DNA from: Tretioscincus oriximinensis
Taxonomy: Eukaryota > Chordata > Lepidosauria > Squamata > Gymnophthalmidae
Length of the DNA stretch: 64,000 nt
NCBI GenBank assembly: GCA_022410635.1
Contig: JAJVDF010000784.1
Coordinates: 361,501-425,500, forward strand
Direction: 5' to 3'
Shown one piece after another: positions 31,278 through 41,344 of this stretch. The translations under genes were made by a program, and so were the position numbers. Position 1 is the first letter of the stretch. Each line of letters opens with the position of its first letter. The notes below the pieces were generated by a model. It did not search any database. It saw nothing but the letters and a program-made list of their open reading frames with translations, and was not told the origin of the DNA.

Positions 31278-31810
31278 CATAATAAAAGTCCTGTGGGAGA
31301 GCGAACATTCTGAAGTATAATGTCCAGGAATAGGGTTGGGAACTTTGGCAGCCTCTGGAGACCAATGACGTGGCTCNGAACTTTGGCAGCCTCCAGACAC
31401 CAATGACAGGGCTCGGAACGTTTGCAACCTCCAAAGGGACCAGAGTCCTGGNTAAAAGGCAGTAAACAGGAGGAAGTAATACATAGACAGTTCTCTGGGT
31501 GGAAAGATGTGAGAAGTGGAATACCCCAGGGTTCAGAACTGGGCCAGTACTATGCTGGAAGGAAAGGAAGAAGGAAGGAATGGATGGAAGAACAAAAGAA
31601 GGAATGGATGGAAGAGGAAGGGAAGGAAAATAAAGAAGAAAAACAAAGAAGAGAAGGAAGAGAAGAAAGGAAAGGAAAATGAAAGAAAGAAGGAACTAAA
31701 CAAGCAGCAAGTGAAAGAGTGATGGGAGGGGTCAAGGGAGGGAGGTAGTGGTTGGAGGCATGAATGGGAGCAAGGGGGAAAGGGGCTGGAGCCCATTGAA
31801 TGCAATGGAC
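31278..31810 (+). mobile_element. Family N element, copy 2 (reverse-transcriptase motif retained)
   Basis: Collinear with 26250-26680. Three minisatellite units built on AACTTTGGCAGCCTC (31335-31450) are followed by a frame reading GWKDVRSGIPQGSELGQYYA. The SGIPQGS.LG core is the conserved reverse-transcriptase motif of non-LTR elements (SGVPQGSVLGP). The frame then runs into a purine tract (31556-31725). Upstream and downstream RT motifs are absent, so this is a small captured or decayed piece. Confidence 0.68.
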
Positions 31811-32009
31811 TAATTGTACTAGTGTTGACCTAATACCACCCCTGCTCAAATCCTGACTAGAAAGGAAATCTTGGGGTGATGTTCGAAGATAAAAGTTTGG
31901 GAAACAGAAGGTTGACGTGGGAGAGAAAAGAAAATGAGAACAAGAGGCATAAATGCATCCCAGTATAACAACCCCCCAAANGTATTGCTTCTTGTCATTG
32001 GGATTATGT

Positions 32010-32098
32010 ACCAAGGGGGTCTTGTAGCACTTTAGAGACTAAGAAGAAAAAAGTAGGCAGCATGAGCTTTCATAGGCAAGTCAACTTTTTCAGATGCN
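32010..32098 (+). repeat. Interspersed repeat family K, fragment 3
   Basis: 'CAAGGGGGTCTTGTAGCACT', TTAGAGACTAAGAAG and 'AGCATGAGCTTTCATAGGCA' then AAGTCAACTTTTTCAGATGC. Same order as 20795. Confidence 0.7.
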
Positions 32099-32167
32099 AT
32101 GGAATGAGCAAATGTCATATATTCCTTTTTCTAACAAATTTGGAATCAAACGTGAATATTTGTTGCA

Positions 32168-32325
32168 GTTAAGAACACAAGTCCATAAGAGCACCCNTGC
32201 TGAATCAGAGCACAACCCATCTAGTTCAGCATTCTGTCTCGCCACCAATGGCTCCTAGGCATCAGAAGAAGGAGGCAAAAATTCCCCTATTCCTGACCCC
32301 CTGCAAATGGCATTTCAAGTACTGT
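32168..32325 (-). mobile_element. CR1-clade LINE 3' end (family U), fragment
   Basis: 'CATCTAGTTCAGCATTCTGT', GCCACCAATGGCTCC and 'CCCTGCAAATGGCATTTC' are the reverse complement of the U 3' region at 36600-36770. One N. It adjoins a CORE-SINE at its right edge. Confidence 0.75.
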
Positions 32326-32603
32326 GTAATAGACTCAACAATGCCTTCACACCAGATTAGCATGTCAGATTCCCCTCTGGAAGCATCTAGGTTTGATTCT
32401 GAACTCTTCCATGAAGCCATGAACATTGGGTTAGTCACACTGAGCTCTCTCAGCCCCACCTNCAGCACAAGGTGTCTGTTGTGAAGAGAAGAACAGAAGC
32501 TGCTTTGATTTCCTTTGGGTTGAGAAAAGTGGGGTATAAAAACTGATTTTTCCTCTTCTCTTCCTCCTCCTTTTTCTTCTCCTCCTTTCTTTTTTTCTTC
32601 CCT
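32326..32603 (+). mobile_element. CORE-SINE (family J, tail b)
   Basis: Degraded head (ATTAGCATGTCAGATTCC), then GAACATTGGGTTAGTCACAC (decayed core), TGAGCTCTCTCAGCCCCACC, AAGGTGTCTGTTGTGAAGAG, and the tail GCTTTGATTTCCTTTGGGTT with AAAGTGGGGTATAAAAACTG. A CTTCCTCC tail follows to 32603. Body of J with the 3' tail of SINE A. Confidence 0.8.
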
Positions 32604-32789
32604 GTCTTCCTGGAAAATGAATAAGGACATGCTCTTATTTTTAAAAATACTTGTTAGGATTTCAAGTAGTAAGTTTTGTTTATAAATTCTCAGTCTGAAA
32701 CTGTGAATTAGGTAGTTGCAAGTAAGTAAATCGTATATGTACAAATCGCTACAACACAGCATACAGTATGTTTCGGATCCGTCCAGAAT
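32604..32789. other. Unassigned AT-rich stretch
   Basis: AT-rich and featureless, no second copy. Confidence 0.35.
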
Positions 32790-33410
32790 ATCTTAGTCTA
32801 ACATTTCACAGTTCCACGCGGCTAGCTAAGCACCCATTGCTTTCAACGAAGAAAGGGGTTTAAGCTGCCCGAACATTTTAACCCTGCGATGATGCTCAAT
32901 TCCCCACGGGTCACACTCATTTTTCAGCTTAAATGCAGCTTGAACTTTAAGCAGATGATGGCCTAAGTGAGGAAGCTCTTCCTGGCTAAATGCCTCCTCT
33001 TGCAAAAAGGACAAGTGGAAATGGATGGCTGCCTTCGTTGGTGGTGAGGGTGAGAATGGGACCATCTCCCAAGATGAATTCCTTGGGCCTCTTTTTAAAA
33101 CAAGATTAAATTAGCCTGCATTAGGGACTGTTAGCAGATGTGTTCCTACATTATGCATAATCCTCGACGGCTGGCAGCGTGCTTGTGGCCCGCTGTGTAC
33201 TCCATTAGTGATTTTCAATGCCGTGCTCGGCTTTAAGTCACAGAGACAAGGCGCGCGATTGGGTTTACTTTACGGAGAGCGTTTTTGCCGGCAATTTTCA
33301 CAGCCTACCTGGTCGTGGCAATCGATGGGCTGTGTTTGAAATGGATAAAAGAATTAACCTGTGGAAGGGTTGCACAGCAGGATATGGGCAGTTTCCTATT
33401 TGTTTAGGAA
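32790..33410. other. Low-repeat block, candidate conserved noncoding element
   Basis: Repeat-free with CpG-containing stretches ('GTGCTCGGCTTTAAGTCACA', 'GACAAGGCGCGCGATTGGGT', 'CGTTTTTGCCGGCAATTTTC') and an octamer-like 'CATTATGCATAATCC' at 33153. The frames 32826-33065 (minus) and 33218-33400 (plus) show no known domain. It precedes an L2 remnant that belongs to a different layer. Confidence 0.4.
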
Positions 33411-33529
33411 AATCGATACCACAGCACTCTAATGTCCCTGCAAGGAAAAAAAAAACACCCAACAATAATGATTGCTTTCACGAGTGTGTCGGCTTCTTCC
33501 ACCCGTCTGTTCATAGAGACGTATGTGGC

Positions 33530-34053
33530 CTGTTCGGACACTTGACAGAACTTTATAACATTTCCAAAATTTGTCCCTTCTCGACCGTTGACACAGCTAA
33601 AATTCTTATACACGTTGTCATAATCTCCCATCTCAGTTGCTGCAACATTTGTTTTGCTGGTCTTCCCGCTTGTCATCTCAGTTTTATTCAGCATATTGCA
33701 GCTAAAATTATTTTTCAGTCCCGTGGGTTTGACCATGTTACCCTTCTACTGAAACATCTCCGCTGGTTACCACTGCCCTATCTACAATCTGGCACCCTCA
33801 TATCTTTCTTCCCTTGCCTCCTTTAACCAGCCCTCTCCTACCCATTCAAAGCGGCTGGTTCAACCCAGAGTAACCACCTCCTGGTCTTGTTTCTACTCTT
33901 TTCCTCTTGTTGCTCCACCCTTCTGGAACTTACTCCCCACTCATCTCGGATACTCCACCATTCTCTCCTCCTTTGAATCCCAATTTAAAACTTTTATTTT
34001 CTCTAAGTCCTTTGTCTCAATTTAAACTGATACAATGATTTCTTATTCTTATT
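33530..34053 (+). mobile_element. L2-clade LINE ORF2 C-terminal remnant
   Basis: The frame ending at 33826 reads STVDTAKILIHVVIISHLSC, CNICFAGLPACHLSFIQHIA and FDHVTLLLKHLRWLPLPYLQ. This is the L2-type order (DAEILIHAFVTSRLDYCNAL..GLP...L..LQ..QNAAAR...DHITP.L..LHWLPV). After a frameshift, FWNLLPTHLGYSTILSSFES follows near 33930-33990. The element continues beyond the SINE at 34438-34580. Confidence 0.88.
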
Positions 34054-34437
34054 CATAAATGGCTCCGTCGCTAAGGAAGCGGTCTCTCACTTGAGAACTT
34101 GGGTTTCAAAGCCCTGTGTTGGACGTGGTGAAGGGTGAGCACCTTCCACTAGCCTGTATCTCTAGCCAACCCAGCTATTCGAAAGCAGGAACTGCAAGAA
34201 ATTGCAACTGACTGCAAGTAGATAAATGGGAACCACCACAACCTGGTGGGGGAGATAGAATGTCAGCCTTCGGGCAAAATACCCTTGTAAGCCGCTTTGA
34301 GTCCTTTTGAAAGGTGAGAAAAGCTGGGTATGAGAACCCAGTTCTTCTTCTTCTTCTTCTTCTTCTTCTTCTTCTTCTTCTTCTTCTTCTTCTTCTTCTT
34401 CTTCTTCTTCTTCTTCTTCTTCTTCTTCTTCTTCTTT
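34054..34437 (+). mobile_element. tRNA-derived SINE (family A) with about 95 bp of TTC, nested in L2
   Basis: Head GGCTCCGTCGCTAAGGAAGC, B-box region GGGTTTCAAAGCC, body 'CTAGCCTGTATCTCTAGCCA', 3' segment 'GTAAGCCGCTTTGAGTCCTT' and GCTGGGTATGAGAACCC, then pure TTC repeats 34341-34434. It splits the L2 remnant. The long Arg frame on the minus strand is a by-product. Confidence 0.92.
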
Positions 34438-34580
34438 CTCTACATTCTTGTAGAATTAATTTTAACCTCTGTTGTCTGTCTGACACTTAACTTTTCACAT
34501 TTGTAGGGGAGTTTGTTTTTTTTATTTGTTCCGTACAGCACTCTGTACACTGATAGTTCTATATAAATAAACGAATTGAA
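34438..34580 (+). mobile_element. L2-clade LINE 3' end (continuation)
   Basis: Ends TGTACACTGATAGTTCTATATAAATAAACG-like wording (34537-34575). This matches the L2 3' terminus (CTGTACACTGATGGTGCTATATAAATAA). It completes the element begun at 33530 once the SINE is ignored. Confidence 0.82.
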
Positions 34581-34712
34581 CAAACTTGGCAAAAATAAGA
34601 TAATTCTTTGAACAATATTGATGCTCTTGAAAGACGTTTTTAGATCTTGTCCCTGCTGAACCATTTGTTCTGGTCTCTTCACCGTGATTAATAGATAAAT
34701 GGCCTTTCTAGG

Positions 34713-34865
34713 GTCTCTCATTGGTCCTGTCCCCATTGAGCCTTATTCTTGGCTATGTCTTGGTACAGAGATACAGCATAGCATTCAGGGCCTGCCATAA
34801 TCTACACTAGCATGTAGATGGCAGGTTCCTGTTCCGAGATACAGGCCAGAATAAGTCTCAATAGG
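34713..34865. mobile_element. Family L small inverted-repeat element, most complete copy
   Basis: Left arm 'TCCTGTCCCCATTGAGCCTT' with ATTCTTGGCTATGTC, right arm 'GATACAGGCCAGAATAAGTC' with TCAATAGGGCCATC. The arms are inverted over about 40 bases with mismatches. The centre holds TACACTAGCATGTAGATGGC. Partial copies lie at 27255, 46440 and 62283. Non-coding, MITE-like. Confidence 0.65.
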
Positions 34866-34985
34866 GCCATCCAGATGACAGGATCAAAATTAATCAGTGA
34901 ATGTATCAAACTGCAAATAAATAAATAAATCTATCTGTGCCGGGTTATCTTTAAAAAATAAAATCCATATCTCCTCTGCAGATTT

Positions 34986-35142
34986 AATTATTTATTTATT
35001 TATACTTATGTCCCATCCTATACCTGAAAGTCTCAGGGCGGCCAACCAAAGTGCGGCACATACAGCTTTTGTTACTTCCTTCACAACAGACAGGCAGTGA
35101 AGTAGGTGGGGCTGAGAGAGTTCTAAAGAGCTGTAACTAAAG
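34986..35142 (-). mobile_element. CORE-SINE (family J, tail a), truncated
   Basis: (TTTA)n, then on the minus strand CTGAGACTTTCAGGTATAGG, TGCCTGTCTGTTGTGAAGGA and CTTTAGAACTCTCTCAGCCC. The core and tRNA-like head are missing: the copy stops at about 35142. Confidence 0.82.
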
Positions 35143-35149
35143 AACAGAT

Positions 35150-35690
35150 TCATGACTATCCTTTAGAAGACTTTTAACAGACACAACAGAGACGCATCTG
35201 CCCTCACAAGACGAGCCTTCCATACCCTTGACTAATCATGAATTGCCGTATTTTTAATTGGCTGTGAATGAATGTATTGATTCAACACACATGTTACCTG
35301 ATGGGAGCCTGTCAGGGGTCCCTTCCCCATTTTTGTGTGTGGAAAACATGTCATGGTGCGATTCTCTCCGGGGCCGAGTGGAAACATAAATGAGATCTGC
35401 AAAAGGAATCCCTTTCGTTTGCCTCGTGAGCCGAACGTCTTGACACGGCTTGATCAACTTGGGTGGCGAGGTCAGTGGGACAAGAGATGCTGCTAAAAAT
35501 ATCATTTTGTCCCTGACAAATGCCACCGGAGCTTGGACGGAGGCCCCGCTAAACCCCAGCATGACGGCAAGAACTCTGCAGGAGGACAGCACTGAAGAAA
35601 GGAAACGNTATCTCGGAGAAATGTTCCGTAGAGCAAGCAAATCATAGCTCCACATCTGGGCACTAAACTTCTGTAGGATTTGCACAATGG
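35150..35690. other. Low-repeat block, candidate conserved noncoding element
   Basis: No shared repeat. Retained CpGs ('CTCTCCGGGGCCGAGTGGAA', 'CTCGTGAGCCGAACGTCTTG') beside AT-rich 'CTAATCATGAATTGCCG' and 'TTTTTAATTGGCTGTGAATG'. Frames on both strands (35254-35829 minus, 35450-35647 plus) have no known domain, so an unrecognised exon is possible but unsupported. Confidence 0.42.
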
Positions 35691-36215
35691 ATACACAAAG
35701 ACTGTGTAAGAACACAAAGAACACAGACATACACAAGAGAACATGCGCAAACCTTGCACAGCATATTAGTAGTCTATATGTCCTCGATTGCTTTATCATC
35801 TTGCGCCTAATTTGTGCACNNGCATACAATCGCGGGAGTATGGGGGTTCTCCGGAACGATGCCTGAATATCTGAGAAATAGTTTATTCCAGGAAAAAAGG
35901 CTTTTATTGCTGGTCAACAACTGAAAAACACTTAGCACTTGTGCCCAAGACTCCCTGATGGCAGCACGAATGAGCTGCACACAGCCTCAGTCTGTTACCT
36001 GGTAGCTTCTTGGTTCTAGTCAGCATTCCTCCATGAAGCCGGCTTTGGGCTGGTTACAGTTCTTCGGAACTATCTCGTCTCACTACAACCTGGGCCCATT
36101 GCAAACTACCTGGTAATCTGACCCTTTGCCATACCACTTGGAGATGTGATCCCTTCCAAACCACTGAAGATCTGGCCTCGTTTTAAACCACCCAGGCCTG
36201 TTTCTGCATTATACT
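35691..36215. other. Unassigned stretch with a J fragment
   Basis: 36020-36090 ('CCTCCATGAAGCCGGCTTTG', 'GGTTACAGTTCTTCGGAACT') may be a fragment of CORE-SINE J in plus orientation. The rest is unassigned. Confidence 0.4.
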
Positions 36216-36530
36216 TTATAAGATAAGATAAGATAAATTCTTTATTGGCCAAGTGTGATTGGACACACAAGGAATTTGTCTTGGTGTACATGCTCTCAGT
36301 GTACATAAAGAAATTTATACATTTGTCAAGAATCATGAGGTACGACTCGTAATGATCGTCATAGGAGTCAAATAAGCAATGGGAAACAATCAATATTAAT
36401 AAAAAAACTTAAAATATAAGCAACAGTTATGGTCATACAGTCATAAGTGGGAGGAAANGGATGATAGGAATGATGAGTAATAATGGCAATGCAGACTTAA
36501 CAAATAGTTCAACAGTGTTGAGGGAATTAT
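36216..36530 (-). mobile_element. Retroelement 3' end W
   Basis: (AGATA)n at 36218-36236, then 'ATTCTTTATTGGCCAAGTGT' and 'GATTGGACACACAAGGAATT'. On the minus strand this ends AATTCCTTGTGTGTCCAATC, CACTTGGCCAATAAAGAAT and (TATCT)n, the layout of a retroelement 3' end with a poly(A) signal and short tandem repeat. I recall such sequence as common in squamates, but I cannot name the family with certainty. Confidence 0.6.
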
Positions 36531-36770
36531 TCGTTATGGACACCAAGGGTATAAATGGATACTAGGATGGATGTCTGGATGTTGCCTCTGGGATGGGGCA
36601 ACAGGCAGGACTCCTGAAATACCATTTGCAGGGAGTCATAAACAGGTGCATATTTTGCTTTCCTCTGTTCGGACTGCCCACGTGCATCTGGTGGGCCTCT
36701 GTGTGACACAGAATGCTGGACGTGATGGGCTGTGGCCTGATCCAGGATGGCTCTTCTTATGTTCTTATGT
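36531..36770 (+). mobile_element. CR1-clade LINE 3' end (family U), left arm of an inverted pair
   Basis: 'GGTATAAATGGATACTAGGA', TGCCTCTGGGATGGGGCAAC, 'GGTGGGCCTCTGTGTGACAC' and the terminal TTCTTATGTTCTTATGT. The octamer repeat is the CR1-type terminus. It is about 95% identical by eye to the reverse complement of 37241-37480. Confidence 0.85.
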
Positions 36771-37239
36771 AAGCTAAACTGTGCTTTTAAACCTCTAAAA
36801 TGCACAAAATTAATGACAAAATGGTATAGGACCCCTACCCAACTATCACATATGTTAAATATATCATCGTTATGTTGGCATTGTGGCATAGACAGAGGGA
36901 CTTACATCCACATGTGGTTTGAGTGCAGAGAAGTAAAGAAGTTCTGGGAGGAGATTATAGTGGAGCTTACTAATATACTTCAGGTAAATATTCCTATTGA
37001 GAGGGAAGTCCTTATAGGAAACAAGAACCTAAGACAATTAGGGAACGATAAGGCATACATATTCAAACAAGGTATAAGAGCAGCTCGTATTCAGATAGCA
37101 AGAGGATGGAAGGAGAAAGAAAAATGGACTCAAGAAGCCTGGTATGACTATATGGCAGAAATTGTACNCTTTGACTTTCTAAGGGAAAGAAGGCTAAAAA
37201 GATTGGGAATTATATTTCAGGCAACATGGGAAACTACAT
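36771..37239 (+). mobile_element. L1 LINE ORF2 C-terminal segment
   Basis: Frame 36747-37241 reads CWHCGIDRGTYIHMWFECRE then VKKFWEEIIVELTNILQVNI. This matches the L1 ORF2 cysteine-containing C-terminal region (CWRCG...GTFLHMWW.C..V..FW..I). IRAARIQIARGWKEKEKWTQ and WYDYMAEIV follow, as expected (ARLLIARNWK...PT...W). One N. The frame is open over this segment although the element is truncated. Confidence 0.88.
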
Positions 37240-37612
37240 AAGAACATAAGAAGAGCCATACTGGATCAGGCCACAACCCATCGAGTCCAGCATTCTGTGT
37301 CACACAGAGGCCCACCAGATGCACCTGGGCAGNCNGAACAGAGGAAAGCAAAATATGCACCTGTTCNTGACTCCCTGCAAATGGTNTTTCAGGAGTCCTG
37401 CCTGTTGCTCCATCCCAGAGGCAACATCCAGACATCCATCCTAGTATCCATTTATACCTTTAGTGTCCATAAACCTGTCTAGTCCTGTCTTGAAACTATC
37501 CAAGCTGTTAGCTACCACTACCTCTTCAGGAAGTAAATTCCACAGGCCGATGACCCTCTGGGTGAAAAAATACTTTCCTTTGTCTGTTCTCACTTTTCTA
37601 CCCAAAAAGGTG
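37240..37612 (-). mobile_element. CR1-clade LINE 3' end (family U), right arm of an inverted pair
   Basis: The minus strand encodes KYFFTQRVIGLWNLLPEEVV, a CR1 ORF2 C terminus, with SLDSFKTGLDRFMDTKGIN, followed by the 3' end shared with 36531-36770. It splits the L1 segment from its 3' end at 37613. Several N bases. Confidence 0.88.
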
Positions 37613-37898
37613 GAGGGCCTTCATTTCCTATGTCATATTTCATAAAATGTATTCACCCACGGCATTTACAATATATTGGATCTTGGATCTTAAAAGATTT
37701 ACTTAAGATTGTGTTGGATATCCTCAAGTAGGGGGGGGAGGGGAGGGGAGCATTATAGAGGTGTGGTGGAGTTTTTTTTTCTTTTTATATAATATGACGT
37801 AAAATGGATGATGATTGTTATCAATATATATATGTGTGTAACTGCAATGTCATGTTTATATATAATCAATAAAAATATTATAAAAAATAAATAAATAA
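37613..37898 (+). mobile_element. L1 LINE 3' untranslated end
   Basis: A G-run (37731-37750), then AT-rich sequence ending 'TCAATAAAAATATTATAAAA' and (AATA)n. This is the usual L1 3' end with poly(A) signal and tail, resuming the L1 interrupted by the CR1 copy. Confidence 0.7.
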
Positions 37899-37914
37899 AT
37901 AAAATGCACAAAAT

Positions 37915-38095
37915 AAAACAGCCTCTCCCCTCAAGACTGTGTTTCTCAAGCCTGGAGCCAATAACTGCTCTCTGATAGTTTTATACAGGGAGCAATCCAA
38001 TAGAAAATGAGACGTATCCTCCACTATTTTTGCATCACAGATACAGAGTCTGTTTTGTCTCGGGGTTTTATCATATCTCCCTATATTGATCATTA
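37915..38095 (-). mobile_element. LINE ORF C-terminal zinc-binding remnant
   Basis: The minus frame reads RQNRLCICDAKIVEDTSHFL then LDCSLYKTIREQLL. The C-x-C ... H-F-L-L-x-C-x-x-Y pattern is the cysteine-histidine segment near the C terminus of many non-LTR retrotransposon proteins. Upstream and downstream protein sequence is lost. The clade cannot be fixed from this piece. Confidence 0.7.
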
Positions 38096-38639
38096 TTTTT
38101 AACTGATCGAATGTAAATTTACTATTTTAACTTAAATTTTAATTGTTCTTAATTGTTTTAAATAATTCTAAATGTAGATTTATTTATTTATTGTAATTGC
38201 TTTTAATGGATTGTTTTAATTGATTTACTGTTTTACCCAGTGTTTCGTATTTTTGACATTTATGATATGGTCAATGGACTAATCATTAATAAAATACATA
38301 CAGACTGTGTTTCTCTATTAAAGCACTCTGTCTTCCTCCCTTCGCCCCCCCCCCCCCCCGTTCTTCTCTCTATCATAACCACCCACCACCCCGGGTTTTG
38401 CAAAGTTCATTCTTATGTCTTAAAACTGTCAAAGTTGGTTTACCATTTCCAAACAAGCAGTTTGGGCAGAATTAGGAAATAGGGAAAAGCAAGGGGCAAT
38501 GTTGTTTTTATGTTTTAATCCACATCCTTCGTGGAAGTTTCGTGGTGACCATGAACAAATCAAAGGCTCTTTATGTACATATCTGGTAATTCAGCGCATT
38601 AATCAGTACTACATACGTTACCCCGGCACAATCAGTGAA
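38096..38639. other. Unassigned AT-rich stretch
   Basis: TTTA-rich at 38110-38240, a C run at 38346-38360, otherwise featureless. Confidence 0.4.
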
Positions 38640-38830
38640 GTTCTGGAATAAGCAGCAGTGCATCCAGAAGTATATTGGATTTGTGTGAACCTGCCCTGGA
38701 CATGACTGTATAATAACATACTGTATGTTGTCTTGGTTCTAATACTGCACGACCCGCTTGATGCATATGTGCATTGCTATAATTAAGCCAAATTAAACAT
38801 ATGGATTTACTAATACATATGTAACCAGCT
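38640..38830 (+). repeat. Interspersed repeat family R, copy 2
   Basis: 'GTTCTAATACTGCACGACCC', GCTTGATGCATATGTGCATT and CATATGGATTTACTAATACA align loosely with 50905-51000. Diverged. Confidence 0.45.
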
Positions 38831-40704
38831 GTCACGTCTCCCCTCCTCATCCAGTTAGGACCCTGCTGGGCTTGAGACTCTGGCCATACACAGCCTATCA
38901 GAGGCCTAAGCCATAGGTAGGACTTTATTCTGGAACCATAGCTGAGAAAGAAGAGGAACAGGTTGATATTCGGGATTTAGCTACTCACAGAAAGGAGAAA
39001 CAAGCACAGAACAGGTTAATGAGGGCAGCTGGAAGACCTCGTGTAATAAGGCACACCCAGCCTTCAACTGCTTCCAAAAATAAGCTAGAAGTTCCATAGA
39101 TGGTTGTACCTGACAGCTGATCCTGACTTGCTCATACATATCTCTGTCTCTATCCTGGTTCTTTGCACAATGTTGATTATGGTACAGCAGCACCAAAATC
39201 TAGGTGGGCTGCCTGTAGACATGAACAAGAATGGTTTATTTGTTCTGCAGAATCACATACATAAATTGAAATAAAATAGAAGGAAGGAACTGTGCCTGGT
39301 TGCCTGTTCAGATACCCATGCCGGTTGTCTAACACGCAGACCAGGCTTATGTAAATGGTTGCAAATGGTTTAAGGTGACCCTTGTGTGCTTCTCACCTCC
39401 CTGAAACATGCCTGGAGTTCTGTGGCATTCATCATCCTGTTCCTCATTGTTTACAACGAAGCGGTCATCAGCATGTGACATTGCCACTTCTGTGCCTTGC
39501 TGGGACTCTTCCGGTCTCTCCGTATTGCTGTTGCAACCTGCTGATGACACTCTAAGCTCAGTAGCTACTTACATCTGAGCATATCCTGCTTTTAGCCTTA
39601 CAAGCTCCATTGTCAGGTGATGTCTTGGTCTCATGATGTCAACATGTGTCCAGCCTGATGAGGAGGCTTGTTTAAAACCCACTTCAAATTAATCCCCTCA
39701 ACTGATTGGTTGGTTCAGGGATCAACCACTGGGATCAACAGTCATTCAGCTCTTCTTAGAGATCAGTGAGTTGTGCCAACAATACTGAAACATCGATCAG
39801 TTGCACATCCGCTTTCTAAAGTGAACAGGCGGTGTCACTTGGTTCCTTTGTAAAAACAACTAAAATTAAAATTAAAAAGCCATTATCTTCATCTAGAACT
39901 TCCCACCCAGAGTCAACTATTCCTAACCTTTTGTGAGTAGTGTAAGTCAATTTCACACACGCATCAGCAGGGAGCAACGAGATCAAACATTGCTTTCAAG
40001 TACTTTTCACCACTTGTTGAATTCCAACGGTGGGNTTCCCCAAGTCAAAGCTTCAGGAGGAATAATTCAGAAGGCTCTGAGAACCTCATCTCCATTCATC
40101 CATNGCTGCCGTCTCTTGATTCTTGGCAAGCCATTGACCAAAGGAAGAATAAAAACACAAAAGATGCCGGCAAAAGGATTGGATAATTGGAAGAAGCGTT
40201 GCCAAGAATCTGTATGTGAAAAATCAGGGGCACCTGTCAAAACAGTTGGGCGAACGGCATGAAGTCTACGGACGTGGTTCAACACCAATGCGTCCATAAA
40301 ACAGGGTCTTGGGGTGGTCATTGTCACGGGACCTATTGATCTTCCATGCTCCTTACACCAAATTCACACTTCCCCCACTTCCTCAAGAGGTCAACAAAAG
40401 TTGACTATTTCAGTGCTTATTAGTGAATACAGCCTATTAAATAAACAATCAAATGGTAGCACAGGCAGCTCAACCTATTTTTGAAAGAAAATATTTGAAT
40501 ATACTCNAAATATATTCCAAGATATGCCGGCAATATAATCTAGAAGATTGTAGAAGTAAGTAGGGAGAATGGGGGGGGGATTTTATGAAGAGAGGGGGTA
40601 ATACATATATATAAAAATCAAAACATTACAGGAATTATAAATTTCAAAATCATTTACGAAATAATATTTTGTAAAATGAAGATTCCAAAACCTCCCAGGA
40701 GATA
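38831..40704. other. Unassigned stretch, possibly including an old LTR
   Basis: 38831-39650 starts TGTCACGTCTCCCCTCCTCA. It contains a minus-strand AATAAA (CAGAATAAAGTCC) but no second end I can pair, so an LTR is only a thought. 39930-40330 has opposing frames without domains. An A/T-rich patch lies at 40480-40700. No shared repeats. Confidence 0.35.
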
Positions 40705-40711
40705 TACTTTA

Positions 40712-40925
40712 TTTTATTTTTAATTTATTGTCCTTATATCCCATCCTATACTTGAAGGTCTAGGGATGTCCAACCAAAGGATACACGTACTACACAACAG
40801 ATGCCCTGCGAAGTAGGTGGGGCTGAGAGAGTTCTAAAGAACTGTGATTAGCCCATGATCATGAAGCTGGCTTCATAGAGGAGTGTGGAATCGAACCAGG
40901 AGATTACCAAGCAGAAATCCAATAA
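40712..40925 (-). mobile_element. CORE-SINE (family J, tail a)
   Basis: The minus strand: AGACCTTCAAGTATAGGATG tail, AGGGCATCTGTTGTGTAGTA, CTTTAGAACTCTCTCAGCCC, a decayed core GCTTCATGATCATGGGC, and a head with GGTTCGATTCCACACTCC. More diverged than the copy at 47380. Confidence 0.82.
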
Positions 40926-41344
40926 ACAAAATGAAAAATTACATGGAGGATCTTTGGAAATGTCACCTTTCTCACCACTGCTCCTTTGAGATCTAGATTC
41001 TGAATAAAAACAGAACGTACTTCCTAGAATTCCAAGTATATATATATTTTCTTTCTTTTTTAAAAAATCACNACTGTGATGAGTGCTGGGTTTTTTCATG
41101 ATTATTGTTTTTCCAAATGAAAGTGCTTTCTTTTCAACAAAAGTGAGAGAGCATGTGCGTGTTTTAAAGCAATACGTACATTTTGTAGTATCTCTTGCTG
41201 CATGGAAATGTGGGAAGAGATGTGTCAACCAAACATTTTATCTGTTGCTGAACGGCTGGGGTAGCTGGGGCTGCCTTCCAGCGCGAGGTGGCTTTCTGAA
41301 ACACCTGCAAAAAAGATAAGGAAATCGTTGATTGGCACTTTATT
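40926..41344. other. Unassigned stretch
   Basis: Opposing frames (40848-41228 minus, 41083-41319 plus) have no domain. TATATATATTTTCTTTC near 41038. Confidence 0.35.

Noticed and set aside
33218..33400. N-terminal part of the 202-residue frame as a possible gene start
   Set aside because: Only the distal part (after about 33540) matches a LINE protein. The upstream part is unrelated sequence in the same frame.
38831..39650. Possible second LTR in minus orientation
   Set aside because: A TGTCACG start and a minus-strand AATAAA are visible, but no complementary end or target duplication could be found.
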